64,000 bases of DNA from Taxillus chinensis (GCA_023512835.1 CM042089.1:13531759-13595758), one strand, 5' to 3'. Numbered from the stretch's first letter, positions 1 through 11,462 are shown. Made by a program: numbers and translations. The notes: generated by a model from the letters alone, not told the origin.

Positions 1-829
1 TCTTGGAGTAATTCTGACGTTGGGTGGGCAGTGCATGTTAAATGTTCGATAAAATGCCTGTGTGAATATGTCTGTGTGAATATGCCTAGTATGTGTTTGA
101 TAATATGCCAGTGTGGCTGGATTTGTGAGTTGGTAAAGGTGTGCATGCTAAGTGTTTGTTTTTATGCCTGAGTGGCTGGGTTTGTACATTTGTGAATGTG
201 TGCCTACCAAGTGTTTGGTTTTATGCCTGAGTGGCTATGTGTACTATGTTTTGTGAAACCCGGTGGCTGTGGAAGCCCGGGACTGTTTTGTGAAACCCGG
301 TGGCTGTGGAAGCCCGGGACTGTTCATGTACTAGCTTGTGTGACTATGAAAATGATTGTATTTGCTGATATGGCTTGTTATTATATATGGTGAAATAATT
401 GTATCACGACACTGCACTTGTACACATGGCATGTAGATGCTAGGAGCATGGGATGGGTTGGGGAGACATGATCCCTACTGAGCTGTGGTTGCTCACCCCT
501 CCTACCATGTTGTTTTCTTTACAGGAACCTACATGCGTTAGGTGGTAACACCAAGGTGGAAGACTTGCTTGTGGTTTGCTTATTGTTATTTGAGTTTTGT
601 TGTTTTTATGTGAGCTTTGTAACCCCAGTGGAGAGATATTGTAAAGAGGAGTTTAATGTAATAAAAGCATGTTTGGATACATTTGTAATGTTTGAACTTA
701 ATAAATATATGACTTTGTCTCTGAATATAAAATGTGAAGTGTATGTTGTATTCTAACCTCCTTATCCTAACTCGGGTAAAGGGAGGATCACGTTCCGGTC
801 TCCTCGGGTTGGAAATCTGGGGCGTGACA
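1..829 (+). repeat. 5' LTR of the chromovirus (3' portion only)
   Basis: This is collinear with 12342-13169 of the 3' LTR and ends GGCGTGACA at 829, just before the primer-binding site. The first ~860 bp of the LTR, including the U3 promoter, lie left of the window. A 36-37 bp stretch with the core GAAACCCGGTGGCTGTGG is repeated in tandem at about 255-330. The sequence CCCTACTGAGCTG at about 473-485, followed by a pyrimidine-rich stretch ending in CAG (to about 523), recurs in the other LTR families in this window. Confidence 0.95.
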
Positions 830-832
830 ATA

Positions 833-848
833 TGGTATCAGAGCATGG
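833..848 (+). promoter_or_regulatory. Primer-binding site, tRNA-Met type
   Basis: TGGTATCAGAGCATGG lies 3 bp after the LTR end. It matches the initiator-Met tRNA 3' complement used by most plant Ty3/gypsy and Ty1/copia elements to prime minus-strand DNA synthesis. Confidence 0.9.
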
Positions 849-1313
849 TCTAGTTGGCCTAGTGTAGTGGGCGGATCTGGTTATCTTGAGTCCTTTGGAG
901 GAGCCTGGAGGGACGTGCCTGATCAACACGGTCCTCTTGGAGCCTCTAAGGTGTACTTGGGGTAGTCCAGACCTGAGGTAGGATTTGCATGCATGAGCAT
1001 TAGGGCACTAGTTGCATTTGTTGTTGTGTGTGAAGGTGTGGATAACTTTTAAAATTGTAATTGTGATAAAAGAAAAATGTAAATAATGTGATAAGGTGTA
1101 AACTGTGCAACTCTGATTTTTCTTGAAATACCTTGAGCATGACTACAAGGAAAGGTCCTTGTTTCTTTGAGCTGTGTGCAATGTGGATTGATGTAATGTG
1201 TGAAATGTGACATGCCTTGTGATAGTAGCATTGTTAATTGGGGTAGAGGTAGTGACACGCGATAGATTATGAATTCGTTTTAATGGTTGTTTTTCTTACT
1301 TCGTGTAGTAAGA

Positions 1314-2605
1314 ATGCCACCAAGTAGAGTGACACGCGCGTCCGGGGTAGTGGCTGATGAGTTATCTGCCCATGAGGGTCCGGGTGCGAGGCAGTCCACT
1401 GGAGGACATGCGCTGTTGCTGGCGCAGTTGCGTGAGGGCATCCGGCAGGAAGTCCAGGAGCTGAGGGAAGGTATCCAGCAAGAAGTTTAGGAGGAGGTGC
1501 GCCGTGAGATAGCGGCACAGCAGGTGGTGCCACCACTACCACCACCAGTGGGGGAGCTACCTCGTGAGCGTGAGAGTTTGTTGGGTGGCGTACCGATTCG
1601 TGTAGAGGATGATGTGATGACACGGTTTCGAAAGGAACAACCTCCAAAGTTCAAGGGAGAAGGGGATCCTGTGGTAGCTGAGCAGTGGCTGAGGCAGATC
1701 GAGCATGTGTTTTCCTTTCTCCTACCCCGGGAGGAGGATAAGGTGAGACTCGCCATTCGGCAGCTAGAGGGGAATGCTCTGGAATGGTGGTTGAGTGTCG
1801 CGGGGAGCCGTGCGGTGCAGTTCATGCTATGGGAGGAGTTCTTGCAGCTCTTCCATGACGAGTTCTTCCCGGAGTCCTTGAGATGGCAAAAGAGGGAGGA
1901 GTTTGGCAGCTTGAGGCATAGATCAAGGACGGTACCTGAGTATGAGCGAGAGTTCCGGAGCTTGAGTAGGTTTGCTCCCGAGACTGTGGCAAAGGAGGAC
2001 CTGAAGGCCCACAAGTTCACTTTGGGCCTTAGGCCAGCCCTTAGGCAGAGAGTGGCGATCTTGCGCTTGAGGACTTATGCTGAGGTTGTGGAGACGGCTC
2101 GTATCGCTGAGAGAGAGCTGGATGATGGGAGGCAGGCCCATCAGGGTCGCCAGTTGCAGGGTGGATTTGAACGTGATTCGGGGCCCAAGAGGCCCAAGAC
2201 CGAAGAGAGAGACAAAGTTCCTTTCGCAGCAGGGGACAGACATCGGTGAACCCAGGGAGGTCTAGCTTTGGCGGTAGCAGACAGGGAGGTCCAGCAGGAG
2301 GTCTCTCCAGCGGTTGTCATTGCTGTGGGGAGCAAGGCCACTTTAAGAGGGAGTGTCCAAAGAAAGACTGGAAATGTAATAGTTGTGGACGAGAGAGCCA
2401 TCTGAGCCGGGTTTGCCGGAGTGGCAACAAGGGAGTTGGAGGCATGGCATCCAGCACGAGGAGTGATGCCAATTTCCGTGCACCAGCAGAGAGACCAGCT
2501 CATCAGTGGTAGGCTAGTCAGGCAGGATCAAACCAGACCCGACCCTAGGGGAGGCCGGAGCGGCAGCAGACTGAAGCTGGAGGCAGCCTTGGCGGGAAGC
2601 GCCCA
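1314..2605 (+). pseudogene. gag: gag (capsid/nucleocapsid) pseudogene
   Basis: The likely start is ATG 1314, opening MPPSRVTR, a usual gag opening for this lineage. The frame has a TAG at 1488-1490 and resumes in the same frame at 1497. It then gives a retrotransposon gag domain (about 1610-2110) with a tryptophan-rich core (EQWLRQIE, then ALEWW) and ends at TGA 2247. The two zinc knuckles, both CX2CX4HX4C, are read in another frame from 2246: CHCCGEQGHFKREC, then CNSCGRESHLSRVC. One frameshift near 2200-2250 therefore separates capsid from nucleocapsid. Two more in-frame stops follow (about 2510 and 2546) before the protease. In the family this protein forms the particle and binds genomic RNA. 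This copy is broken. Confidence 0.92.
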
Positions 2606-3091
2606 GTGAGTGAGCCGATCAGTGGCATGGGCCAAGGGAGGGTGTTTGCACTGGAGGCGACGTACCAGGAGGAGGCTGAGCTACCACCTCCACCAGCGGA
2701 GGGTGGGGCAGGACCATCGGTGGTGAGAGGTACCCTCTTAATCTCTTGTACGCTTGTTTCTGCACTTTTTGATACGGGTGCATCTTGCTCGTTTGTCGCT
2801 AAACTTCTGATTGAGGGATTGGAGTTAGCATGGGTTGAGGCAGAAAGACCCCTAGCAGTGGAGTCTCTGGTGGGAGGTATGATTGAGGTGCGGCATGTTT
2901 ACCGTGACTGTGTGTTAACCATAGGAGATGTGGAGCTAAGTTTTGACTTGCATGTAATGCCCTTGCGTACTTTTGACCTGATCTTGGGTATGGATTGGCT
3001 TATGGCTTTCCAGGCCAAGATAGACTGTTATCGACAGCGTGTATCCATCGTGACACCTGCAGGGACCTCTTGCACCCTGCAGGGGGAGTGA
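2606..3091 (+). pseudogene. pol: pol: retroviral-type aspartic protease domain
   Basis: This is in the same frame as the zinc knuckles. The active-site motif FDTGAS is encoded at about 2768-2785 and the closing motif ILGMDWL at about 2981-3001, the two hallmarks of the gypsy protease fold (one Asp per monomer, active as a dimer). In the family it cuts the Gag-Pol polyprotein. The segment closes at TGA 3089-3091; the context GAG-TGA-GAC fits a lost arginine codon (CGA to TGA), but that residue is not conserved enough to be certain. Confidence 0.9.
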
Positions 3092-4753
3092 GACTATGAG
3101 GCGAGTCGGGCTGGACCAGTGTTGGACCAATGGGGTGCCATTACCCACAGGTTGGAAGCCCTGACCTTTGCTGAGGAGGGGAAAGTGGAAAAAAGAGTGT
3201 GGCCAGCAGTTGTTGACCAATTTTAGGATGTCTTCCCTGACCAGTTGAGGAGTTTACCTCCTAAGAGGAGTGTAGAGTTCACCATTGAGTTGGTACCGGG
3301 GACTGGCCCAATCTCCCAAGTAGCATATCGTATAGGGCTAACCGAGTTGAGGGAGCTTCAGCGGCAGATAGAGGAGTTGGTAGACTAGGGGTATATCAGA
3401 TCGAGTACCTCACCTTGGGGTGCTCCGGTGCTCTTTGCAAAGAAGGCAGATGGCACGCTACGCCTTTGCATCGACTATAGGAAGCTGAATTCGGTGACTG
3501 TGAAGAACAAGTATCCGTTGCCTCGGATCGATGACCTATTTGACCAGTTGAGTGGAGCCCAATGGTTTTCCAAGATAGATCTACGGTCGGGGTATCATCA
3601 GTTGAGGGTTAGGGAGGAGGACATCCCCAAGACTGCTTTTCGGTGCAGGTATGGGCACTATGAGTGGGTAGTGATGCCTTTCGGGCTCACTAATGCACCA
3701 GCGGTGTTCATGCATTTGATGAACTAGGTCTTTGCTCCATACTTGGATTCTTTCGTGGTGGTGTTTATAGATGATATCTTGGTATATTCCAAGACGGAGG
3801 GGGAGCATGTGGAGCATTTGGCAACAGTGTTGCAAACCTTGAGGGACCAGTAGTTGTTTGCTAAGTTTAGCAAATGTGAATTCTAGATGCAGGAGGTCCA
3901 TTTTCTTGGCCATGTGGTGTCAGCAGAGGGAGTTAGAGTGGACCCATCCAAGATTGAGGCTGTGGCATCATGGGAGAGGCCAACCAATGTTTTCAAGATT
4001 CGTAGCTTTCTTGGCTTGGCAGGGTATTACCGTCGTTTTGTAGAGGGATTCTCCTGCTTGGCAGCTCCTATGACAGCGTTGACCCGGAAAGGAGTGAAGT
4101 TTGAGTGTACTGACAAGTGTCAGGCATTTGAGGCTCTCAAAACCCGTTTGACCACTGCACCGATGTTCAGGTTACCTCGGGAGGATATCCCATATGAGGT
4201 ATATTGTGATGCGTCCAGGGTTGGTTTGGGGTGTGTGCTTATGCAGGAGCAAAGTGTGGTAGCTTATGGGCCGAGGCAGCTGAAGCCTCATGAGCAGAAT
4301 TACCCTACTCATGATCTTGAGTTGGCGACTGCCATCTTTGCCTTGAAGAGTTGGCAACATTACCTTTTGGGGGAGAAGTTCGTAGTGTTTTCTGATCACA
4401 AGAGCCTTCAGTACATCTTTACTCAGAAGGACTTGAATTTGAGGCAGAGGAGATGGGTGGAGTATTTGCAGACCTTTGACTTTACTGTTGCCTATACCCC
4501 AGGCAAGGGTAATGTTGTGGCTGACGCGTTGAGCAAAAAAGAAAAAGCTGAGGTGGCCGTGAGAGAGTGGAAGTTGATGGAGCAGTTGGCAATGTTGCAG
4601 TTGCAGCCTCTTGTTCGTGATGGTGGGACAGTCTTGAGTCTTTTGGTTGTTGTGCCTGAGTTGTACCAGCGCGTCCGGGAGGGACAGTTGGGTGACATTG
4701 AGTGTGAGGTTCTCCGTACCCGTATTGAGGCTGGTGAGCTATCAGAGGGCTAA
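3092..4753 (+). pseudogene. pol: pol: reverse transcriptase and RNase H
   Basis: The same frame continues from the protease. RT motifs seen are the [21 protein letters not shown] block (3413-3480), [15 protein letters not shown] (about 3508-3552), the PFGLTNAP block (about 3677-3700) and the catalytic FIDD (about 3764-3775, the FXDD form of gypsy RT). RNase H begins near 4150 with YCDAS (about 4202-4216), then [13 protein letters not shown] and [10 protein letters not shown], and ends with [12 protein letters not shown]. In-frame stops interrupt it at 3224, 3386, 3725, 3851, 3884 and 4751. Two can be assigned from family motifs: 3851 replaces Gln (CAG) and 3884 replaces Trp (TGG) in KCEFW. 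The domains are full length, so decay is by point mutation and not by deletion. Confidence 0.95.
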
Positions 4754-5636
4754 ACAGAGGGTCCTGAGCATGAGTTGTCTTTTCAGGGGCGGCTAGTAGT
4801 GACTTCTTCTCTCCGGGATGAGGTGATGAGGGAGTTTCATCAGTCTAGGCTTGCCGTGCTTCCAGGGGGTACGAAGATATATCATGCGCTTCGGGGACAT
4901 TTTTGGTGGCCTGGGATGAAACGTGATATAGCTTCTTTTGTTTCGAGGTGCCTCACTTGTCAATAAGTGAAGGTTGAGCACCAGCGGCCAATAGGCATGT
5001 TACAGCCATTGCCAATAGCTGAATGGAAGTGGGACCACATAGCGATGGACTTTGTAATTGGACTTCCACCCACCGCTGGGCGGAAGGACATGATATGGGT
5101 GATTGTGGACCGGCTGACTAAGTCGGCCCATTTTCTTGCTGTCCGCGAGCGGGATTCCATTGGGGCCTTAAGTCAGCTGTATGTGAACGAGGTGGTGAGA
5201 CTGCATGGGGTGCCATCATCAATTGTGTCCGACAGGGATTCAAGGTTTACTTCTCGTTTTTGGGCAGGTTTGCAGGAGGCTATGAGGACAAAGCTTAACT
5301 TGAGTACAGCCCTTCACCCTGAGACTGACAGTCAGACTGAGAGGACGAATCAGACCATGGAGGACATGTTGAGAGCTTGTGTGCTAGATTTTGGGGGATC
5401 GTGGGCAACTCACCTTCCTTTGGTGGAGTTTGCCTATAATAACAGTTATCAGGCATCCATTGGGATGACCCCTTTTGAAGCGTTGTATGGGAGGCCGTGC
5501 TGATCACCCTTGTGTTGGACTGAGGTAGGAGAGGCAGCTCTCTTGGGACCACAGTTGGTTCAAGAGGCTACTGAGAAGGTCAAGTTGATTCGTCAACGCT
5601 TGTTATCAGCCCAGAGTCGACAAAAATCTTATGCAG
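4754..5636 (+). pseudogene. pol: pol: integrase, N-terminal and catalytic domains
   Basis: An H2C2 zinc-binding segment (about 4838-4966) ends in CLTC, and is followed by the catalytic core with all three acidic residues visible: Asp in WDHIAMDF, Asp in IVSDRDSRF, and Glu in SQTERTNQT. The second zinc-finger histidine, usual in a V-H-P-G context, is Leu here (CTT at about 4860). Stops fall at 4964 (Gln CAA to TAA, after CLTCQ) and 5501 (Arg CGA to TGA, after YGRPC). In the family this enzyme inserts the cDNA into chromosomes. The reading frame runs to codon YAD at 5636-5638, where the 5117-bp solo LTR begins. Confidence 0.94.
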
Positions 5637-6696
5637 ATTGTTGGACCCTAATTTGTCCGGGTTGGACATATTTTATCAAATTCAATTTTCTTCGATGCCG
5701 CCTCGATCTATTGAAATTTTGCAGAATGACGGAGTCATGACCATTGAGCCACAAATGCTTGATTTCAAGAAATTATTTGAATGGCCTCCAAATGCCAAAG
5801 AATCAGTCCTGGGCAATAGAAAATTCAATTCAAGGATCAACGCAATTGACCGCGCTTAATTATGAGGTCAAACGAAGAAGTTATAGGCAAAACAGCGTTC
5901 GGACCGCTAACGGCAGTCAAATAATAATTGACCTTCAAAATAGCAATCCGGATCAGCTCACGAACCTCATTTTCCTATTCTACTCGCCGTTCTGAGAATT
6001 TTGATATATATATATTGCATATTTTAGCTCCCGAAATATTTTCAAAAAAAATAAAAAAATTATATGTTTTCCAGTGATAAAACAGTTCCGGCACGCGCAG
6101 CACAGGCTTGGCGCAAAAATAAAATCATTTTTAAATGAAAATTACATTGGGACGCTTGTCACGACTCCCCGAGTCCAAAAATATTTTTTTTGAGATTTAT
6201 CAAAATTCAGATCGACTTACTGATCCCAAAACTTAAAAACATCAGTTAAAAAATACCCCATTGAAAAAATCAGAAACCCTAGCCGCCATCTCTTTCTTTT
6301 TCCCGCCTATCCCTGTCCACGTGTCATCTCCTCATTAGCCCAAGGATAAAACAAATTAAAAAGCAAATAAGAAAATGAGAAAGCAAAAGCAAAAAGAAAA
6401 ATAAAAAAACAAAAAAACAGCATATTCTCCAGCCTTATCCCATCGCGTTGTCTTCCTCTCTCTCTCTCCATCACGTCGTCTTCCTCACCTCCACGCCGGA
6501 CACCTACGCTAGCCATCATACACCTACCTCCTTTTCTCCCTCTTCCCCGGCCAACCTCCTCCACGCCAACCACGCCTCGCCCCCATACCTCCTTTTCTCT
6601 CTCTCGGCCGAACCAAACCCAAGCCAAATCGGGTCCTCATACATCATACCCTACCATAGCTGCTGCCCTCAAAAATCCTTGAACCCTAGATCTTCC

Positions 6697-6730
6697 CTAT
6701 AAAACTCCTCTCCTCTCTCAATTCGTGGTG
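6697..6730 (+). promoter_or_regulatory. Candidate LTR promoter (TATA box plus CT-rich start region)
   Basis: CTATAAAA at 6697-6704 is followed by the pyrimidine-rich stretch CTCCTCTCCTCTCTC. This spacing is usual for a plant RNA polymerase II start about 30 bp downstream. It lies about 1.06 kb into the solo LTR, a reasonable place for the U3/R border of such a long LTR. Confidence 0.55.
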
Positions 6731-7740
6731 GGCTCTCTCTCCCTTCAAAATTCGAAAGAAAAACACAAAACACCCAATCTTCATCCTTCTTCTGTCTCCT
6801 CCCACCAAGTGCCCCGCACCCCTGGCCGGAAATCATCCCGCCGGCCGGTGTGGAGTGTCCCTAGTTTACTCCCACGAAGCACCACCTCTGCAATCAACAA
6901 TCCGAAAAATACACGCAAAGCCTTCCTCTTTCTTCTCTTCCACCGATTCTGCGAAAAACTCCCTTCCCCTAGTGCCAAAACTAGGGAGTCCCTGCTGACG
7001 ATCCCAATCGCAGCACGCACCAACCCCCACAACACAGCCACACCAGCCGGCCCCGATCGCTCCAACAACAGCACGCTCCAACTTTCCTGACAGCAATATT
7101 AACGGATCTGACGCTCTGAGCTCACGCCACTATCATCATCGCTGCCACCGCCGGCCACCGCTGCTGTCGCCGCCGGCCATTACCTCTCATCACCCCCACC
7201 CTTTTGCTCTGCTCGTGGCTACAGCGCTGACGACCCCAATCACAGCACGCACCAACCCCACAACGTAGCCACACCAGCTCAGCAACATAACAAATCTGCC
7301 GCACCAAGCTCACACTGCCACGACACTGCTGCATCGTGCCTCTCCACCGCCCACTGACCGTCCAAGGAAGAAGCCAGGGGAAGGTGCTCTGGTTCGTGGA
7401 CTTGGTTAATTTTTTTTTAATTTTAATTCATTCAGACGTATGAGATGCCTATTGACTGCTTGCGTTTTTGTTTGATTTATGGATGACTGGTTCTCTCCTA
7501 TGCCTGTTGTTTGGTGAAATGGCTCACGTTGGTGTTGGCTGTTTGATTTATGTTGGTGTTGGTTGTTTGATAATTAGATAATTGATTGACTGTTTGATTT
7601 ACGTTGTTTTATTTGGCCATGTTTTCAATTGGCGTTTGTGTTAGTTTGTCAGTTTACGTTGGTATTGGAGTTTTGGGTATATGTTTTTTTGTATGATTTG
7701 TCATTAGTTTGTGTTGTTTTGTTATATGTTGGTTTGTCTG

Positions 7741-7741
<1 letters not shown>

Positions 7742-7786
<45 letters not shown>
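7742..7786. repeat. (TA)n microsatellite
   Basis: About 22 uninterrupted TA units lie inside the giant solo LTR. Confidence 0.98.
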
Positions 7787-7789
<3 letters not shown>

Positions 7790-8159
7790 ATGTCTTTGCC
7801 TCCTATTTCCTGTAAGTCATGCTGTAAAAAAATTCAGACCCTGATGCTATGGTGCCTATAACGTTTTTTGGCATGATTTCACTCCTGCGTAGTGTTTAGT
7901 TTGCAAGTGTATATCTGCATTGGCTGTATTTTCTCAGCATTGGGTGGTAGAAAAATAAAATAAAATACAACAACAACAATAAAAACCAAACAAACAAAGA
8001 ACGCCTGATGTCTGTTGCGCCTTGGTTGTGCTGTTTTGACATGCAATTTTTTTTTTGTTTTCTTTCTTTCCCTTTCTTTGTTTTGCATAGTGTTTGTTAG
8101 TTGTTATGTTTTGCTAGTGTTTCATGTTTGCAAACCATTCTAAATAGAATAAAATCAGT

Positions 8160-8660
8160 ACAGCAAAATCAGAATTTCAGTGCAGAAAAAAAAAAGAAAG
8201 AAAACCAATGCAGAAAAATCAGAAAATTAATGCAGAGAAAAAACAAAAACAACAGTGTAGAAAAACCAGAAAATTAATGCAGACAAAAAACAGAAAACTA
8301 GTGCAGAAAATTTAGAATATTAGTGCAGAAAAAAAAACAGAATAAAATTAATGCAAAAAACCAGAAAACTAGTACAAAAAAAAACAAAAAAACAGTGCAG
8401 AAAAATAAAAAGAAAAATGCAGAAAGTGCAGAAAAATAAGAAAGAAAAAAATAAAAAGAGAAAGTGTAGACAAATGAGAAAGTGCCATAAAAAGAGAAAA
8501 TGTAGAAAGTAGAGAAAGTGCAGAAAAGTAAAAAGAGAAAAATAAAAAGGGAAAGTGCAGAACAACCATAAAATCAAAACAAGTGCTGAAACCAGTGTAA
8601 AACAAAATCATAAAATTAGTGCAAAAAAAAAATCAGTTTAGAAAACCAGTAAAAAAACAA
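8160..8660. repeat. A-rich degenerate short tandem repeats
   Basis: Variants of AGTGCAGAAAAA and CAGAAAATTAATGCAG recur every 15-40 bp, interrupted by A-runs. Long Phe/Leu-rich open frames on the minus strand here are artefacts of this composition. No gene is present. Confidence 0.85.
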
Positions 8661-9199
8661 ACAAACAAAAAAACCTTCCCCCAACGCTTATTATTAGCGT
8701 TTATTTTGCATCCAGTGCATATATAAAAACTAGTTTTTCTTTGCTTATCAATGTCTTACTAGTACAATGTTTGTCTTTTTTGTTGCGTGCTTATTAAGAC
8801 TGTATTATCACTGTTTACCATGTGTTACATATGCTTTATTTATTTATTATTTGCGTTACGTAGTCTTTTGTTTCTTCCAATTATTTGTTTTGTTTCGTTG
8901 TTCTTTTTCCTCTCTATTGGCTATAGGAAAACTGTTAGTATTGACCATTATAACTCATGTAATTTTGGGACTCTTACCCAATACTGTTGTAATTTGTAAA
9001 TTAAACATTAGTAAAAAAAAAAAGCAAAAAGAAGAGAGAGAACGAGAAAAAAAAAGAGAGTGAGTTTTTTTTTGTCACAATCACACACAACACTAGTGTT
9101 TGTCTTATTTATTTTTAACCTTTTTTATGATTATTATTTTTCTTCTTTTCAAAAAAAAAAACTTTTTAATTAAATACATTTAAAAAAAACCGATTCCTA

Positions 9200-10140
9200 A
9201 AAATGTTTGCAAAAAAAAAAAACAAATATTTTCTTAAAAAAACAAAACAAAATAAAACAAAATGTTTCCAAACAAGTCAAAAAAAAAAGGGAAAGGTTGT
9301 TTTCTAAACAAGCAAACAAAAAATGTTTTTCACTTGTCATTTGATTTTCTTTAGTGTTTCTTAACTTTTCTTCTTTTTGTCCATTTGAAATATTAAAAAC
9401 AAAAAACAAAAAAAAACAAAACAAAAAACAACAAAAACAAAACAAAACAAAATGTTTCTAAACAAGTAAAAAAAGGGAAATGTTGTTTTCTAAACAAGCA
9501 AACAAAAAAAATGTTTTTTACTTGTCATTTGGTTTTCTTTAGTATTTCTTAACTGTCCTTCTTTTTGTCCCTTTGAAATATAAAAAAAACAACAACAAAA
9601 ACAAAAACAACAAAAACAAAACAAAACAAAATGTTTCCAAACAAGTAAAAAAAAAGGGAAAGGTTGTTTTCTAAACAAGCAAACGAAAAAAATGTTTTTC
9701 ACTTGTCATTTGATTTTCTTTAGTGTTTCTTAACTGTTCTTCTTTTTGTCCCTTTGAAATATTAAAAAAAAACAACAAAAACAAAAACAACAAAAACAAA
9801 ACAAAACGAAATGTTTCCAAACCAGTAAAAAAAGGGAAAGGTTGTTTTCTAAACAAGCAAACAAAAAAATGTTTTTCACTTGTCATTTGGTTTTCTTTAG
9901 TGTTTCTTAACTGTCATTCTTTTTGTCCCTTTGAAATATTAAAAAAAAAACAACAATAACAAAAACAAAATAAAACAAAACAAAACAAAACAAAATGTTT
10001 CCAAACAAGTCAAAAAAAAAAAGGGAAAGGTTGTTTTCTAAACGAGCAAACAAAAAATGTTTTTCACTTGTCATTTAGTTTTCTTTAGTGGTTTTTGGCT
10101 TTTCTTCCTTTTGCCCTTTTGAAATATAAACAAAAAAACA
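9200..10140. repeat. Five tandem copies of a ~180-bp unit
   Basis: The landmark AATGTTTCC/T-AAAC begins units at about 9261, 9451, 9630, 9810 and 9993 (spacing 179-190 bp). Each unit contains GGGAAAGGTTGTTTTCTAAA, a CACTTGTCATTTG stretch and a TTTGAAATAT stretch followed by a CAAAA-rich spacer. The repeat lies wholly inside the giant solo LTR and is satellite-like in unit length. Confidence 0.95.
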
Positions 10141-10760
10141 AAACAAAAATTAGCATTTAACCTAGAAATAAAACTTTGAGATAACTTAGGTATAATTTAA
10201 AAAAAAACAAAACAAAAACAAACAAAAAAAAAACAACGAAACAAAAAACAAAAACAAAAACAAAAACCTTTTCAAACACTTGGATTTTTATTTTATTTTA
10301 TTTTATTTTATTTTCCTTTTCATAAACTCCTATTAATTTTTATCCTCAGAATTAATATATGACTTACAACTTGTGGACTTTTTATTAGAGTCTCCCTTTA
10401 AGACCTAGGGTAAATTAAATTTAATTGCAACTTCAACAAACAATTTAGAAAAATAAAAAGAGTAGAACTTATCACTTTTAGACTATTTAAAAGATAGTGG
10501 GTAAAATAAGTTAGAAACCTCCGACTCTTAATATAGGTACCGAAAGGGCATTGTGGGGGTGCTAATCCTTCCCCATGCGTAACAAACTCCCGAGCCTATC
10601 CCTAAGCGGCATAAATAATTTCCTTTTAGGTGACCAACTGCACCCCAAAAATGGTTGGTGGCGACTCTGTTTATTTCATCACCCTTCGGATGAAGGATGG
10701 GGGGGAACCGCACCCCAAAAGCGGTTTCCCTCCCGGACGGAATCCGGTGATGACACAGAT

Positions 10761-11220
10761 CAACGGCGGCGACCTTTGGAGTTTTCTGTGGGAGATCATG
10801 TGTTTCTCCGTGTCTCTCCATGACGTGGACATCGGCGCTTTGGGAGAGGTTCCAAACTCTCTCCCCGGTTCATTGGTCCTTTTTTAGGTTATAGCTCGTG
10901 TGGGGCCTGTAGCTTACCGGTTAGCTTTGCCACCGCGATTGAGTCGGGTGCACAATATGTTCCACGTGTCCCAGTTGAGGAAGTATCATCCTGACCCCAC
11001 TCATGTGATCGATTGGGGGACATTGGACATTGAGGATGACATGTACGTTGTTGAGGCCCCTATCCGTATCCTTGATCGGCGGAAGAAGCTTTTGCGTGGT
11101 CGTGCTATTCCTTTGGTTTGCATGCTGTGGCAGCATCGTGGCATTGAGGAGGAGACATGGGAACGTGAGTCCGTGATGCGTGAGCAGCACCCAGAGTTGT
11201 TCGCGGACGAACAATCTTAA
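10761..11220 (+). pseudogene. pol: pol: integrase C-terminus and chromodomain-like tail
   Basis: This is the rest of pol after the inserted LTR. The integrase C-terminal segment begins LEFSVGDHVFLRVSP, closed by TGA at 10821. A 1-bp shift in a T-run near 10880 moves the frame. From 10900 it reads GPVAYRLALPP, HNMFHVSQLRKYHPDP and, near the end, EEETWERESVMREQ and HPELF. The last block matches the C-terminal chromodomain-like motif of plant chromoviruses, thought to steer integration to heterochromatin. The stop is TAA at 11218-11220. Confidence 0.9.
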
Positions 11221-11462
11221 GGGTGGGAGGCGGCTGTAGTGATGTGTTTTCTTGTATGTCGTCCATGATTTGGTGTATTTATATTTGTATTTGTAGACTG
11301 GTATTTGTATTTATATTGAGATGTGTTTTGAGATTGCAATGTGGTTGAGATGTCCTGTTATATTGTGTGATCCATCTGGGCGTTGTGGCTTGCTATCTTT
11401 GCAAATGGGCCGCATGTGTTTGTTTTTCCTTGCATGTTGTTTCTTTTCAACGACGAAAAGTC
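11221..11462 (+). other. Noncoding tail between pol and the 3' LTR
   Basis: A T/G-rich 3' untranslated stretch of the chromovirus. I see no gene and no structure beyond a few GTATTTGTATTT-like repeats at 11275-11320. Confidence 0.8.

Larger units (their letters stand above)
5639..10755 (+). mobile_element. Giant solo LTR (Tat/Ogre-type), inserted in pol
   Basis: It begins TGTTGGACCC and ends GGTGATGACA, flanked by the 5-bp duplication CAGAT (5634-5638 and 10756-10760). Removing it with one CAGAT restores the interrupted pol reading frame, which proves the borders. No second terminal repeat or coding domain lies inside, so it reads as one LTR left after recombination. The last ~250 bp hold a signature I associate with Tat/Ogre LTRs: TACCGAAAGGGCATTGTGGG, GTGCTAATCCTTCCCC, then GGTGGCGACTCT about 100 bp before the end. 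Inside are a TATA box and CT-rich leader, a TA microsatellite, A-rich short repeats and five ~180-bp tandem repeats. A LARD with unrecognisable LTRs is the alternative. Confidence 0.85.

Noticed and set aside
1049..2503. Antisense open frames across gag
   Set aside because: They are shadows of the plus-strand gag reading frame. No motif is present.
8320..9959. Several Phe/Leu/Cys-rich open frames on both strands
   Set aside because: They arise from A/T-rich short repeats and the ~180-bp tandem array inside the giant LTR. Near-identical frames recur once per repeat unit.
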